Position numbers and translations under genes: made by a program. The notes beneath the pieces were generated by a model. It did no database searches. It had not been told where the DNA came from and worked only from the letters and a program-made list of their open reading frames with translations. From the NCBI GenBank assembly GCA_036971715.1, contig JAVHJL010000003.1:1240001-1304000 (forward strand): a stretch of 64,000 nucleotides of DNA, in the 5' to 3' direction. Shown one piece after another: positions 48,331 through 59,908 of the stretch. Numbering within the stretch: position 1 is the stretch's first letter; every line of letters starts with the position of its first letter. Source of the stretch: Arthrobotrys musiformis (lineage: Eukaryota; Ascomycota; Orbiliomycetes; Orbiliales; Orbiliaceae).

Positions 48331-51300
48331 GATGTTCATTTCCTCCATTGCGCTTCGGATCAATAAGCGCCCTCCCAACCACACCATCCAACAATCCCCT
48401 CCAACAATCATTCCAACCTCGTACCAATCCTGCCACCTGGTACCACCTCCGCTTTTCCCTTTTTGTTCGAACGAAATCCCAATACCCTCCCTGCATATTT
48501 CTATCTTTGCTTTCGTTTTTTTAGCGAATTGTGTTTTTCTTTGACTTTCGCCCCACTTTTACATTTATCTACCAACCAGTATCGACAGTCAATCGATCCA
48601 ATCGTGGCTATATCCACGTGACCAACAGCCTGTGTCGCACGCCACGTGCTTCCATTCCATTCACCAGCACGCAAGTGCTGCTCTTTCTTTTACGTCTTCA
48701 TTGTGCTACGAATCTTAATGGGGTTATTTTTGGAACATATCTTCTTCTTTCTTCTTTCTGCAGCATCGTCACTATCATCATAACATCAAAAAACCGGCGT
48801 TGGTGTTTTTCTTTCTACTTCGGTTTCTAATTGCATTGCGTTTCGATTTTCCTTTCCTTTTTGCATCCAGCCTCTTTTTTCACTTTTCTTTTTTCCTTTC
48901 CTTTTATTACTTTTCCTGGGGCGGTTCTTCTGTTTTTTTCTCTGCTTTTGCCTTTCTTCTCAACCTTTTTTTCCTGGGATACCTTTAGATCCCCGATTCT
49001 ACTAGTCCACTTCTTCATACCGTACATATTTTTACCTCTTTCTTTCTTTCACATCACAGATACTACTTGAAAGCACTAGTCCGATTTTGGAATACATATA
49101 CGGAAAGAACCATTTGCAAAAAGGTTTTACTTTCTCTTCTTTTTCTCTCTCATCACATCACATCACATCACTGCGCTTCTTGATACTTTGATACTCTTTT
49201 TTGATCATGCGTGGGCGTTATCTTTTTCCTTATGGGGAGTTTTTAACTATTTTATTTATTGAAATATAGGGACTTGTAAATTTTAATTAATGAGATGATA
49301 TTCAAAGGCAACTTATCTTGAGCTAAGCTAGGCTAGGTTAATAGGATGGGGGCGGAATGACGTAGTCATGGGTAGTAGATCGATAAAGATAGTATATCCT
49401 CTTTTTATCGTTACTTTCCTGGTTAACATGTGTATGTTAACCTGGGGTTTGTTATTTTGGGGTCGCCGGGAAGGGTTAGTGATGTTTCTTTAGGTATCTT
49501 TAAATACACTGATTAACTGAGACCTACGAAGTAACTTGGAGTTATATATATCATTATTAGGTATGTTGGACGTAACTTTTGACTAGAGGTACCGCAACGG
49601 GCGTAGAGTCTGGGGTATCGGTCGAAACTAGTACTGGACACCGGGCCGGGCGTGACAGGGGGGTCGGGCGTGAGCTTCTTTTGACGACGAGGTTGGATGA
49701 TGTGAATAACCGGTTACCCCCCAGGGATTTTTTACTGGTGCTGAGGGGGGTGTATCCATTCCTGCCGTATTTTCCGGTAGACCGATATCGCGAGCGGGAT
49801 AAATGGTTTGTAAAGTCACTCAGATTTTTTTGGTTTTAGTTTTTTGTAGAGCGGGTCGAGAGGTCCCGAAGAATGTTGCGTGGTTTTTTTGGTTCTCGCC
49901 TCCTTTGGCGTCAGCTCTGCGTGGTTGGAATGTATTTTGTGATCGGTTTGGTGGTCATAAGATCTTGTTGGTGGTTTTTGTCCCGTTCCGCATGATATCG
50001 ATGTGTAGACATCTATGCCGACCGCGGTGGGGGTACCAGATCGGATCGAAGATTACCTACGGTGTTCCTGTACCCAGTACTAGTCTACACAGCGAAATTC
50101 TACTTAGGATTTTAGAATTGAGAGACATCAACTTCATAAAACGGCTTACGCGAGGCGGCATGAATTAAGCAATACGCATGATTTACACCCCCCCTCAATA
50201 AACAAAGGAAATCGAGGTGACCATTCCTCGCCGCATAAAACGGTAATCCGGTTCATGCGCCATGACCATACCGGCCAATAACCCGCGAACAAAAAAGTAA
50301 GAGCAAACAAACAGAGGAGAGGCCTAGACCGCCTGACATATACATGAATCCCTTTTTTATCGATTACAAGAAACCAAGGGGTGTGCCCCCTTTGATCATT
50401 CGATAATGCAGGGAGGAGACAGCGAAGCGTACAGCAGTGCGGCACACGAGTGTAGGGAAAAGAGCAAGGGAGACTGGAAAACCTCAAACAGTCGCGATTC
50501 ACAAAAGCAGGAGACGAGAGAGAAAAAAAGGCGAACGGGGTTAGGAGAACTCGCTGACATCTTGACAGGCAGACAATTAGCAGACGGACTATATTCAGGT
50601 ACCGGAATTATTCTACCCAGATATTGGTAAAGTAATTAAGTTATACTTAGAAACAATTCACCACCATGACACTTCTCGGAGAATTTTCATTAAATAAAAA
50701 AAATTATATTGGAAAGGATGATTGATAAACCCGGGTCCCCATAAACATTAACATTTGTATACTCCGTAAATTCGGAACCCATATTTCCCATAAAACAAAA
50801 AAATGGAACATCGCCACACCCCGGCTAAAACCGAGGTTCCGGCCTTTGCTATTTCGCAAGCGAAAAAAAAAAGTGACATGACATGCTTTGAAGAGAGGGA
50901 AAAAAATAAAGTACCCACGGAGGCACGGAGCATCGCCCTGGGAACGACGATACAACGAATGCGAGTAATGGTATCACTCGCAAAGCCCCAAGCGACATGA
51001 GAAACCGTTAAAACCTAAACGGGGTTGAAAAAAGAGAGACGACATTATGAACCACGAATAAGGAAATTAATAGAGAAAAAATGTAGTAAAAGAAAAATAT
51101 CTTGACTTCCAAGAGTAATGACACTCTCTTAGAAACCCTTGGTTTTTTGAATTCATTGAGAAAGAAAATAATGAGAAAAAAAGGAAAGACAAAGTAGTTT
51201 TTTGTACACGAGACTCCGAAAGACCAACAAGGAAAAGAAGTCCCACCCAGATAAACGGTTTATATATACATTTAAATAAGAAGAAGAAAAGTAAAGACCA

Positions 51301-51767
51301 GATAGAACGCCAATAAACCCCCAGTAATGATAAGTCCCCAAGAAAAGGGTAAACAAGAAAAGCGCACAAGCCCCCAAGTAATGATATTGAAAGAACAAAA
51401 AGAATAGTGAAAGACGACTGAGAAAAAGGAAAAAACACCGTTCCGCTGATGACTGTTTGTGATGCCCGAAGGATAGAGAGTTAAAAGGATGTATTGATGA
51501 AGAATGAGGTAGTGGAAATCGAAGATGGTTGTAGACACAGTCTATCGAAGAGCGAATGGCGTCTTGTGGTTGCAAGGAGGCATCGTAGGAATGAGAACGT
51601 CAATGTAGGGGCGTATGTGGTATATAAAATATATAATAAGGATGGTTTGGTATTGTGGTGATAATTGGTATACTTCGGGAATGTGTGGGTGTGACTCGAA
51701 GTAGTGACCAGGTGAGAAAGAAGTGATGATGATGGTCCAATGACGCAAGATGTGATCCTTATATCGA
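48331..51767. other. 3.4-kb gene-free region between convergent genes
   Basis: This lies between the LRR gene (+) and the DUF2015 gene (-). Its first 850 bp are C/T-rich, probably 3' untranslated sequence, with an ATCAC repeat at 49151-49172. The remainder holds A-rich runs and short chance frames only. Confidence 0.5.
49151..49172. repeat. Pentanucleotide microsatellite (TCACA)n
   Basis: About four copies of a TCACA unit downstream of the LRR gene. Ordinary simple repeat. Confidence 0.8.
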
Positions 51768-52324
51768 TCACGAGAAGAAGACGGCTCGAGGATCCAGAGG
51801 CCTGCCGTCTGGGCCGATACCGTGCTTCGCCATCTTGTTGGTCAAGTACTGTGTCCTTGCTTCGTCGAAGTTCATCTTCTTGGTCTTCATCAACTTGAGG
51901 ATCTCTCGCTTGCTGGCGGGATCAAGACCGGAGCGGGTATCGTTGTCGCTGATGTTCTGCGATAGATCGAAGGTATCGGATGTAAGGCCGGCTTCCATAT
52001 CCTCAGTGAAGGAGGTAGGTAGGCGGTTGTAGATACGGAGAGGGAATAGTCGAACCATTGTTGGAGCCCAGAAGTGACGGGAGTAGTAGAGTCCTAAGGG
52101 TGGAAAGGAAGATAAGAATGTTTAGTAAGTATATATTGTAGATATACTTGAGTGTATATGATGAAGTAGTAGAGGAAAGTAGGTAATGAAGAAGGTACTT
52201 GAGGGGGGGGGAGTGCCAGGTAGTTATATCATAGGCCAGCAGGGGGGATGGGAGGGAGTTATAGCGTACCAACAAAGGTTGCGAAGAAGAGTATCAGCCA
52301 GGAGAACAGGATATAATTCTCCAT
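51768..52324 (-). CDS. DUF2015 fungal membrane protein
   Basis: Predicted 126-residue protein in two exons on the minus strand, 52324-52270 and 52093-51768, joined through a split Gly codon. Exon 1 encodes only MENYILFSWLILFFATFV and one extra base, so the second exon alone would look like a protein starting at an internal Met. The N-terminus is one membrane span (about residues 4-22). The conserved C-terminal part, DPASKREILKLMKTKKMNFD followed by EARTQYLTNKMAKHGIGPDG and RPLDPRAV, is the signature of Pfam DUF2015, a small fungal family of unknown function. A single-span protein with its soluble tail on one membrane face is expected; which membrane is not known. Confidence 0.9.
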
Positions 52325-52550
52325 AACCCAATCAAGACAAAGTCGGAAAAAGCACACAACCCCTTCCTGTGTTTCTTGCTGTTCCTGCTGTTGTTCTTGA
52401 TCGAGATAGGTGAGGAGGGTGTACGGTGCACAAACGGGCTAATCCGGGGAGGCTGATGCAGCTGAGGGAGAGGTTGTTTTGGTGCCACCGGTACCGGACG
52501 ATAGTATTATCCCTTTGGTAGACTAAGCCAGCTAAGCAATGCAAAGGGGC

Positions 52551-52580
52551 GTTCTTGTTCTTGTTCTTGTTCTTGATCTT
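52551..52580. repeat. Hexanucleotide microsatellite (GTTCTT)n
   Basis: About five copies, the last degenerate, upstream of the DUF2015 gene. Simple repeat. Confidence 0.85.
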
Positions 52581-55500
52581 GATTTGTTTTAAGTGAAGAG
52601 GCAGGAAGGACGGGATAGGATAGACTATATTAACCGATGGGAGAATCTGATTGAGTAGAGGTCGACGGGAGTGGAAGGAGGAAGTGGATGAAGTCTGGCG
52701 ATGGGGGGGAATAAATGTTGGGAGGGAAGGATGGATGGTTAGAATTAATTGCGATCCAACCGCGGTGGGGCAGGTCAACTCCCCCCATCAACCACCAACT
52801 ACCACCATACTAACACCACATTACCACATTACCACCAAGTACCACCACCACCAGACGCCGCGTACGTCCACGGTGCGCCCAATGAATGAATGGATGACCG
52901 GGCACAGGTATGTACGTCAGACTGCTCCGCCCGGCTTAGTCAAAAAGAAGCAAAGAATGCCCAATCCGAGTCAAAATCGAGTCAAGAGGGCTGTTCAGGG
53001 GACCAGGCGAAGACGCTGACAGGGGTTCAATTGCCTGCCCTCGCCTGCCAAGTGCGACTAATGAGGCCCCCAGCCTTATCCCCATACAGGCTGCCCGATG
53101 CTGGAATGGGTTCCGGTCTTCAGAGGCTCAAGACGGTCCTAGTACGGGTCATACTCTGGCCTGTTTGCGACAGGCTCTGAAATTCATGAAACGGACGTGT
53201 GTCGTGGAATCTGTACGCTGAACAAGAAGTCCTGTCAACTGTTACAAGAAGTACGTCGGCCGTCGACGATTAACTTATTTTTCTTACAGCTTAGGTGGGT
53301 ACTAACTCGAATTATTGATCATAATACACATATTGGTTATTTCTAAGCGGCTACTAATGTAATCACGGAGTAACATCTCTTACATGCACTTTTCCCCCAG
53401 TCGTCGTCTACAGGTGGACACTCATACGACGGTGATATTTTTGTCACTAGCTCTTATGGAGTGAGTGTACCTATTTTTTCCATCCAACCCTCGCTTCCGT
53501 GCCCGGTTCGTGCCTGCAGCCAAAGCAAACAAACAAATTCACTCCAACATAGCCTTGACCAATATAACAAATTCCCACATGATATGGGCCTAAAACTTGG
53601 CCTACCCTATGAGAAGTGCAAAGTAGGAAGGGGCGTTCAGTCAGCCGTACGGGCTATGAATAACATAGGGGCGGACGGGCGAAAGAGAGGGATGAATATG
53701 GAGAGAGAGAGATTAAGGAACCGAGAAGAGTGTCTGTGTAATCAGGTTCTCAGGTTCATATCCCGTCTCTCATTCGTCGGGTACACATGAGCACGACCCC
53801 TCGAAGGGGCGAAAAAGGGTCGCCCGTTCGGTTGGAAAGTTGCCGCTATGCCAACAAGAACCAACCCAACGAATACTTTTTTTGCCATTACTATCAATCT
53901 ACTCGACCACCGGGGAGCTTTGAGAGAGAAAGGAAGGAAGGTAGGAAGGATACTCCGTCTTAATCCGACGTATGCACAACATCATAGGACCACATTCCAA
54001 CCTTGATTTCCTGATGTCTCTCATGATGTATTTGTTTTTTGTTTCTTCTCTTCTTCTTCTTTTTTCTTGATTATGGTTACGATGGTGATGATGAATGATG
54101 TTATCGAGACTAACCAGCTAAAGTATACCATCGGACGAACGACGGATGCAAGATGTATGCACGCCTCTTTTTTTCCTTCTGATAACTCGGCTAGTCGTCG
54201 TGCACGGAGCAAGCAAAAGTCTACCTCCACAATTATCACCGAGCTAAAAAGCTAGGTCTTACATCGAACCGACGAGAAAAATAAAATAAAAAAGAATGAC
54301 TCGAATATTTTTCTTTCCCGCCACAAGAATCAAGAAAATCAAAAAGAGATCCCGAAGTTCCCTTAGCCTTCCCTCACACTAAACGCTGGTTCTAGACCTA
54401 CATCCGCAAGTGACGTGAGGGCCTGCCCAATTTCTCAACCATTGACAACTTCGGGAAGGAAAAAGAACGGCAGGGCAGAATCGATTCGAATCATTTTTTT
54501 TCCTTACCAGAAGGAAGAAAAACAGTGAGCAAAAAAAAGGGCAGCTGCAAATGTCGTTCATGCGGAACAATTCATAATGCCTAAATGTTTAAACATCCAA
54601 TGATTCCCATTCGTCCCATCTTTTCCTCAACATATGCAAATACAAAGTAACTTACCTTCTTGAATCGAAATAAGAAGCTAGCGTGCAGATATTACCAGGA
54701 GCGCCGGTATGGCCTGAGCCCCGGCCTGGATTGGGGAAGATAATGAACTCCCAAAGAGACCTTGTCTTGAAAAAAGAATCCAAAACCTTCTAGAAGGTTT
54801 TTTCTTCCTCCCCTGATACAATTCGACAGATGAAGCAAGCCGAAATGGAAATATTTTCTTCTCAACGAAGCCATGCTGGATATGTGGATTTTTGAAGTTT
54901 GTCGTTCCCTTTTTATTTTGTTTTTTTGATATTTTATCAAACACCCTTGACGCCGGACAGGGGGTTCCCTCATCCCTGGGAACATCTGAAACCGCAACAT
55001 CCGAAGAAATTCGCCTGTGACGGCGGTGTGTTGCGGCTTGCGTAATGTGAACTCCTCCTCCAGATCTATGATATACAAAAATGAAGACAAGGGATGAGAA
55101 AGAAAAAAAAAAAAAAAGCTTAGCCAGAAATCCCCGTAGATGGTGATCAATTACGGGTTTCTACCATCTGTCCCCGTGGACCGTGGCATTCCAGGTACCA
55201 TGCTCGCAATAATTAGGGGTCATCGACATCGGGATTGGACGTGAGGAATGGACATATAAAGGTACTTGATCTGATATAACTGTTTCGTCGTTGAACATAC
55301 CTACCAGCTACCCAGCTTCGAGCTGTCAAACTCTCCATCCTTACAATATATTTAAGATACAGCTCGATAAAACCTGTCATAACCTGGTTCGGATGTTTTG
55401 GGAAACATATCGGCTTACATTACATCTACCTCCTCCAATCTTCACCGCATATCACATTAATCGCCTAAAGGGCTCGAATCAATGCGAGGGGATTTTGGCA

Positions 55501-56084
55501 TGAAGTACTTCCCGGTACGGTGTAGCTCTTACAACGGATACGAAGCTAGTGGGTATCTTGACAGTTATGATTTAAAATCTTTGATATGGGATTATGCATT
55601 ATAAAGTTGGGGGTTCCTTGAAGAAATGATATGAGATAAATGGCTTTTGATAGTGAATCGATATGGTCTGACTGGTGATAAAGGTACAGTTTTACATACA
55701 TCTGATAAATGATTAAAAAAACGATTAAAAAGAGAATTTTTTTGTTCATGATCAATCAGATAAACAAAGAAGCAGAAGAAACGCCCTTGATCGATATCCC
55801 GAACAAAAAAAGAGCCCATGTCTAGTTGAACATTTGATGCAAACAAAAAATAAACGGCCACGTTGGGATAAAATACAGTCAATGATATTAAAATCCACAC
55901 AAAAATCAAACGGGGATGATGCCGATATTTTGTGCCTTCCTTCTCTTTAACGGCTCAAAGGGAGAAAAACAATTGTTCAAGAAGTGGTATCGCTTTACTA
56001 GTAAAACATGAGGTAGAAGAGAACAGCCATCCGGGGGTGTGGTATACATCGGGGGAATAATATAATAATAATAGCAATAGAGAA

Positions 56085-56108
56085 TAGTAGTAGTAGTAGT
56101 AGTAGTAG
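56085..56108. repeat. Trinucleotide microsatellite (AGT)n
   Basis: Eight near-perfect AGT units about 100 bp beyond the LLP stop codon, probably in or near its 3' untranslated region. Confidence 0.85.
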
Positions 56109-56204
56109 GGTTAGAGGGAATTCGGTTTCTGCTCGAAGCTCCCCTTCTTAAGTCGGTGTTGATCTGTCGATTGCTTTTATTTTTATTTTTCTTCTAGTGA
56201 ATAA

Positions 56205-57790
56205 CTATTTCCGTCCTTTAGAACCGCCCTTGCCGGCCTTTTTCGTACTGTGTTTGCGGGTGGCGAACACCATCGACTTGGCGCTTGACTTTCGGTTTCT
56301 TTTCGTTACTTTGCTCGAGGAGGATTTCGGCTTCGTGGATGATGCATCGACATCCATATTGGTAGAAGTAGCGGAATCTTTAAAACCAACAAGGAAATAT
56401 AAGAAAAGGGCGGAGAAACAAGGAGTTAGTAACGGCTTTGTCATCGGGCGAGTGTTTTTGGAGGGTGTAGAAAACGTGTGAGGTAACCAAATTCTTGTTT
56501 GGATAGAGCAAATGGGTACGGTCAGGTAGCTCCAGCTGCAAGATCAATAAGAAAATTTGAACCTCCCAAGATCAATCCACTCCAATGCGCCACAGACCAT
56601 TACTCCTTCAAAACCCCGTCCAAAGGTGGTGATGGAAAGAAGTACAGTTTTTGCGTGCAAGGGTAGTAAGGATACTGAGAAAACCCGAAAAAGAAGAAGA
56701 AAAGTGACAAGGAACAAGAGGAAAAGGAAAGAGACAAAATGTCGGGCACCATAATGATAGTAAAGAGGAAGAGAGATACAATAAGGCTAAGGCTGCAAAA
56801 TGCCATTCATAGGCCCGGACGACAAGAGAAAAAAAGAAGAAGAAGAAACGGGTATATGGTGATGGTGAGGATGATGGAAGGTTCGATGTGAAACGCTCCT
56901 AATGGGAGCGTCCGATGATGATGTTGTGCGGATAGGTGAGACTTCGGGAATCGAGTAACGCCAGGTGACCGAAAGGAAAAAGAGATAAAACGCCACCCAT
57001 TTTGTTCAAAGATCCAAAAACGCCAGTGCTAAGATGAAGACCCAGATGGACGAAGAGCCTGAAAAAGAAAACCCCCTGTCGTGCCTGCCCAAGCAATGCA
57101 AAATAGAAAAACGTGTAAAGCAGATGGTCATTAAATCATGAAGGATTGTAAAATGACGGCAAAGGCTCACGATAGGCAGACGCGCAGTGTGTTATCCATG
57201 CCGAAGCCCTGGATATCACCAAAGAGGCCGATGGCTCGGTAGAAGGCCTCATCTTCTGACTCATCGCCGCTGGAATCTTCATCAACCAACGAGAGAGGTA
57301 GCGGTAAATCAAAGAACAAGTTACCTTGTTGAGCAGCCTTAAAAGCCTGGTCTTCGGTATGTTGTTCTTGACGGTTTGTAGCGTCGGCTAGGTCTATATC
57401 GGCAGCAACACTGTTAGCCGACCTGTTGTGTACGGCAGAATGCAGAGGATCGACGAGAGCGGCAGTGGGAATAACTCGCTTAAGGAGCTTCCAGTGCTTC
57501 TTCGTCGTTTCGACCGATTTTCGGCAGCGAAACCGATCGGATTGTTTGCTTCGCCCGAAAGAGCGAGAAGAGCAAGAAGGAGAAGAAGAAGAATGTGTAG
57601 GCAAGGGAGATTTACCATCCTCATCCATGTGATCGCCTCCGCTAGTGGTTCTTGAAGTTGACGGCTGGGCGATAGCCAAGAGTCTGGCGGACAACCTCTC
57701 CAAACGGGCCTGTTCTACGGGAGCGTAGACGTTATTGCGTATTCTGGACCTGGAGGCCTTCTTTGTGCTGGCTCTTGCGGATTTGGCCAT
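56205..57790 (-). CDS. LLP/DUF2423 family protein (pre-60S linked), long intron
   Basis: Predicted 115-residue basic nuclear protein in two exons on the minus strand, 57790-57616 and 56377-56205. It belongs to the DUF2423 family (human LLP homologue, yeast YBL028C), linked to nucleolar large-subunit assembly. Exon 1 begins MAKSARASTKKASRSR and runs through VYAPVEQARLERLSARLLAI, the family N-terminus. Exon 2 gives STNMDVDASSTKPKSSS and the lysine-rich end AKSMVFATRKHSTKKAGKGG. The junction keeps phase (MDED/DSATS) and yields the usual family length. The 1238-bp intron is six times longer than any other here. If the donor is not used, the frame stays open to 57167 and gives a 207-residue variant with a different acidic C-terminus. 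Which form is made cannot be told from sequence, but only the spliced form has the family C-terminus. Confidence 0.82.
56893..56911. other. Hairpin in the LLP intron
   Basis: ACGCTCC and GGAGCGT form a perfect 7-bp stem with a TAATG loop. It lies inside the long intron. No box C/D or H/ACA motif could be tied to it. Confidence 0.35.
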
Positions 57791-58446
57791 TGTGGTATAT
57801 ATATCCGGGAAGGATGATGAGGTTGGTGGATGAGAGAAGAGTTGAATTGGTGAACCCGTTTGATCGGGAACGGGATTATTTGGTGGCCAAAAGGTAGAAG
57901 AGCCGAGAATGCAGTAGCTCGAATTGCTGGTTTTTCTTGGTGTGATGGTAGCGGTGGTGGGAGTGGCGGGAGGTTGTGGTTGTGGTTGTGATGGTGGAGG
58001 GAGATGGAAGAGATGAAGGGGAGGAAAAAAGTGGGAGATGGAATGAATGGGAGTTGGTTTGTGGGCAAGAAAAGTTTTTGGGTTGTTTGACGGCCACACG
58101 AAACCGAGAAAGTGTTTGGAAGGATTGGTTGGTTGGCGTGCGTGGCGGATTATGCGTGGACAACGGTGCAGCGGATCAGACCAACAGGCGGACAGACAGA
58201 GAGACAGACAGAGCGGGTATGAGTCCGATGATAATAATAGCGATGATGATGATGATAACAGTAATGAGGAGAAGAGGAGAAGAGAGGAAGAAGAAGAGGA
58301 GAAGAAAAGAAGAGGAGGAGGAAGAAGAAGAGATATAGTCAAAGGAGGCGGATGTGGATGCGGTGGAGAAGTGATCCTTGCTTTTGGCTGGCTGGCTAAC
58401 TAATCGGAGCTTTTGAGGGCTGTTTGTTTGTTCGTCCGTGAAGAGG

Positions 58447-58466
58447 TGACTGACTGACTGACTGAC
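58447..58466. repeat. Tetranucleotide microsatellite (GACT)n
   Basis: About five copies, followed by degenerate CAGGT repeats to about 58487. Confidence 0.85.
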
Positions 58467-58941
58467 CAGGTCAGGTCAGGCCAGGACAGTATAATAAGTA
58501 ATATGTGTGGATGGGCGATGAATGACAACCAGCCTCCGCTAAATAGGATATGCTCTTGCGTTCAAGTATGTAATATGTCTCAGGGTATAGCAAGAGTAAG
58601 AGTAATAATTTAAAGAAACAAAAAAAAGAGGAGGAATGGCGGCGGGAGCACTAGCTGGGTACTTGGTTAGTGGGGATGATTGATGAGCAGCCCACTATGT
58701 ATTCTATTCGGGTCTATGTCCTTCTGCAGTATAATGTAGAGGATAGATAGTATATGAGTGTATGAGTGTATGTATGGTGTATGATGATGTATGTGTGTAG
58801 GTGCTTTCTGCGGGAATGTCGTTCTGCTCTTCGGGAAGAAACAAGTAGAAATAATTGAGGAAGAAGGAAAGAAGAGGGAAACAGGACCTGACAGGAACAA
58901 TACCGACAGACCTGACAGGGATTGATGGTAATGTGAGTGAT

Positions 58942-59011
58942 GGCGGCGGCGGTGGTGGTGGTGGTGGTGGTGGTGGTGGTGGTGGTGGTGGTGGTGGTGG
59001 TGGTGGTGGTG
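58942..59011. repeat. Trinucleotide array (GGC)3(GGT)n
   Basis: Three GGC followed by about twenty perfect GGT units, 70 bp in all, with G pairs every third base on the plus strand. Frames through it give poly-Gly, poly-Val or poly-Trp on one strand and poly-His, poly-Thr or poly-Pro on the other; none belongs to a supported gene. Confidence 0.92.
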
Positions 59012-59414
59012 GGTATAAGGCGGATGTGAATGTGGATGTGGATGACTTGGAAGGGGAAGTGCACTATAATTGGGTCCCTTTATGCCCTGCACCACGCTAG
59101 TTACCCTGACAAGCCGGAACGGTGACTGGTTCGAAGAACAAAAGAACTGCTGCCGGTGATGAATTTCGAGCCGTGGGGAAAGGACAGGCACAGGGTATTG
59201 AAGAAATTAAAGAAAAGAAGGAGAAGAAAAAGAAGAAGGACAAGATGTTGAAGTACTATATATGTGGATGTAGAGATCCCACGAAGAGATAGCGGAGGCA
59301 GAGACAAATTAGGATGGTTTACTTGATAGAGGATGGATTAACGGGTATCGATTACTCTTGGGAAAATAAGAAAGTTCGCATGCAGAAAATGGCCGGAAGG
59401 GAAGAAGACAAGAG

Positions 59415-59434
59415 GCAGACAGACAGACAGACAG
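59415..59434. repeat. Tetranucleotide microsatellite (CAGA)n
   Basis: Five copies of CAGA in gene-free sequence. Confidence 0.85.
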
Positions 59435-59841
59435 CTTAGCATTCAAAGGATGTCTGTATGTCACAGGTAAGTACTATGGAAGTACTGTTGCCCCCCTCCA
59501 AAAATACCGCTGAGATGGACGGGTATGATTGCAAGGTAGCCAGGTAAGTCAAGGATGAAACTTCCTATTCCAATCTGGCGAGGAATGCAGGAAGGGAAAC
59601 CGAACAAACCGGCAGAGTAATGTCAAAGTATGTAATTTATAGAGCAAAATGTATGGATGTGTGTATCATATGTCCGTATGTGAGAACGTTTTGTCTGTGA
59701 AAGCTGAAGCGACGAGGGCATAAGCTGATATGATGGGTGCAGAGACAAGACAAGTACAATTTTGACAAAAAGAATAAAAAGAACAGGAGGAGGGGGTGAG
59801 GTAGTAGTAGTGAGATGGGTGATTCAATCGATATTAATCCG

Positions 59842-59908
59842 TCAGTCAATCAATCAAGCAAGCAATCGAATCGGTCAATTGATCAATCAATCAAATCAAT
59901 CAATCAGA
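59842..59908. repeat. Degenerate (AATC)n microsatellite
   Basis: An imperfect array of AATC units with AAGC and GGTC variants, about 65 bp. Confidence 0.8.

Larger units (their letters stand above)
52325..56204. other. 3.9-kb gene-free region
   Basis: This lies between the DUF2015 and LLP genes, both on the minus strand. It contains simple repeats (52551-52580, 56085-56108), CCACCA-rich sequence near 52780-52855 and A/T runs. The left end should hold the DUF2015 promoter. No gene or RNA is recognised. Confidence 0.5.

Noticed and set aside
57791..58342. Upstream extension of the LLP frame to a 391-residue product
   Set aside because: The added part is Leu/Ser/Pro low complexity from a GAAGAG repeat, and the LLP family begins at MAKSAR.
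58855..59100. Poly-Gly protein across the GGT array
   Set aside because: The frame depends entirely on the microsatellite and has no plausible flanks. The poly-His and poly-Thr frames on the other strand are rejected for the same reason.
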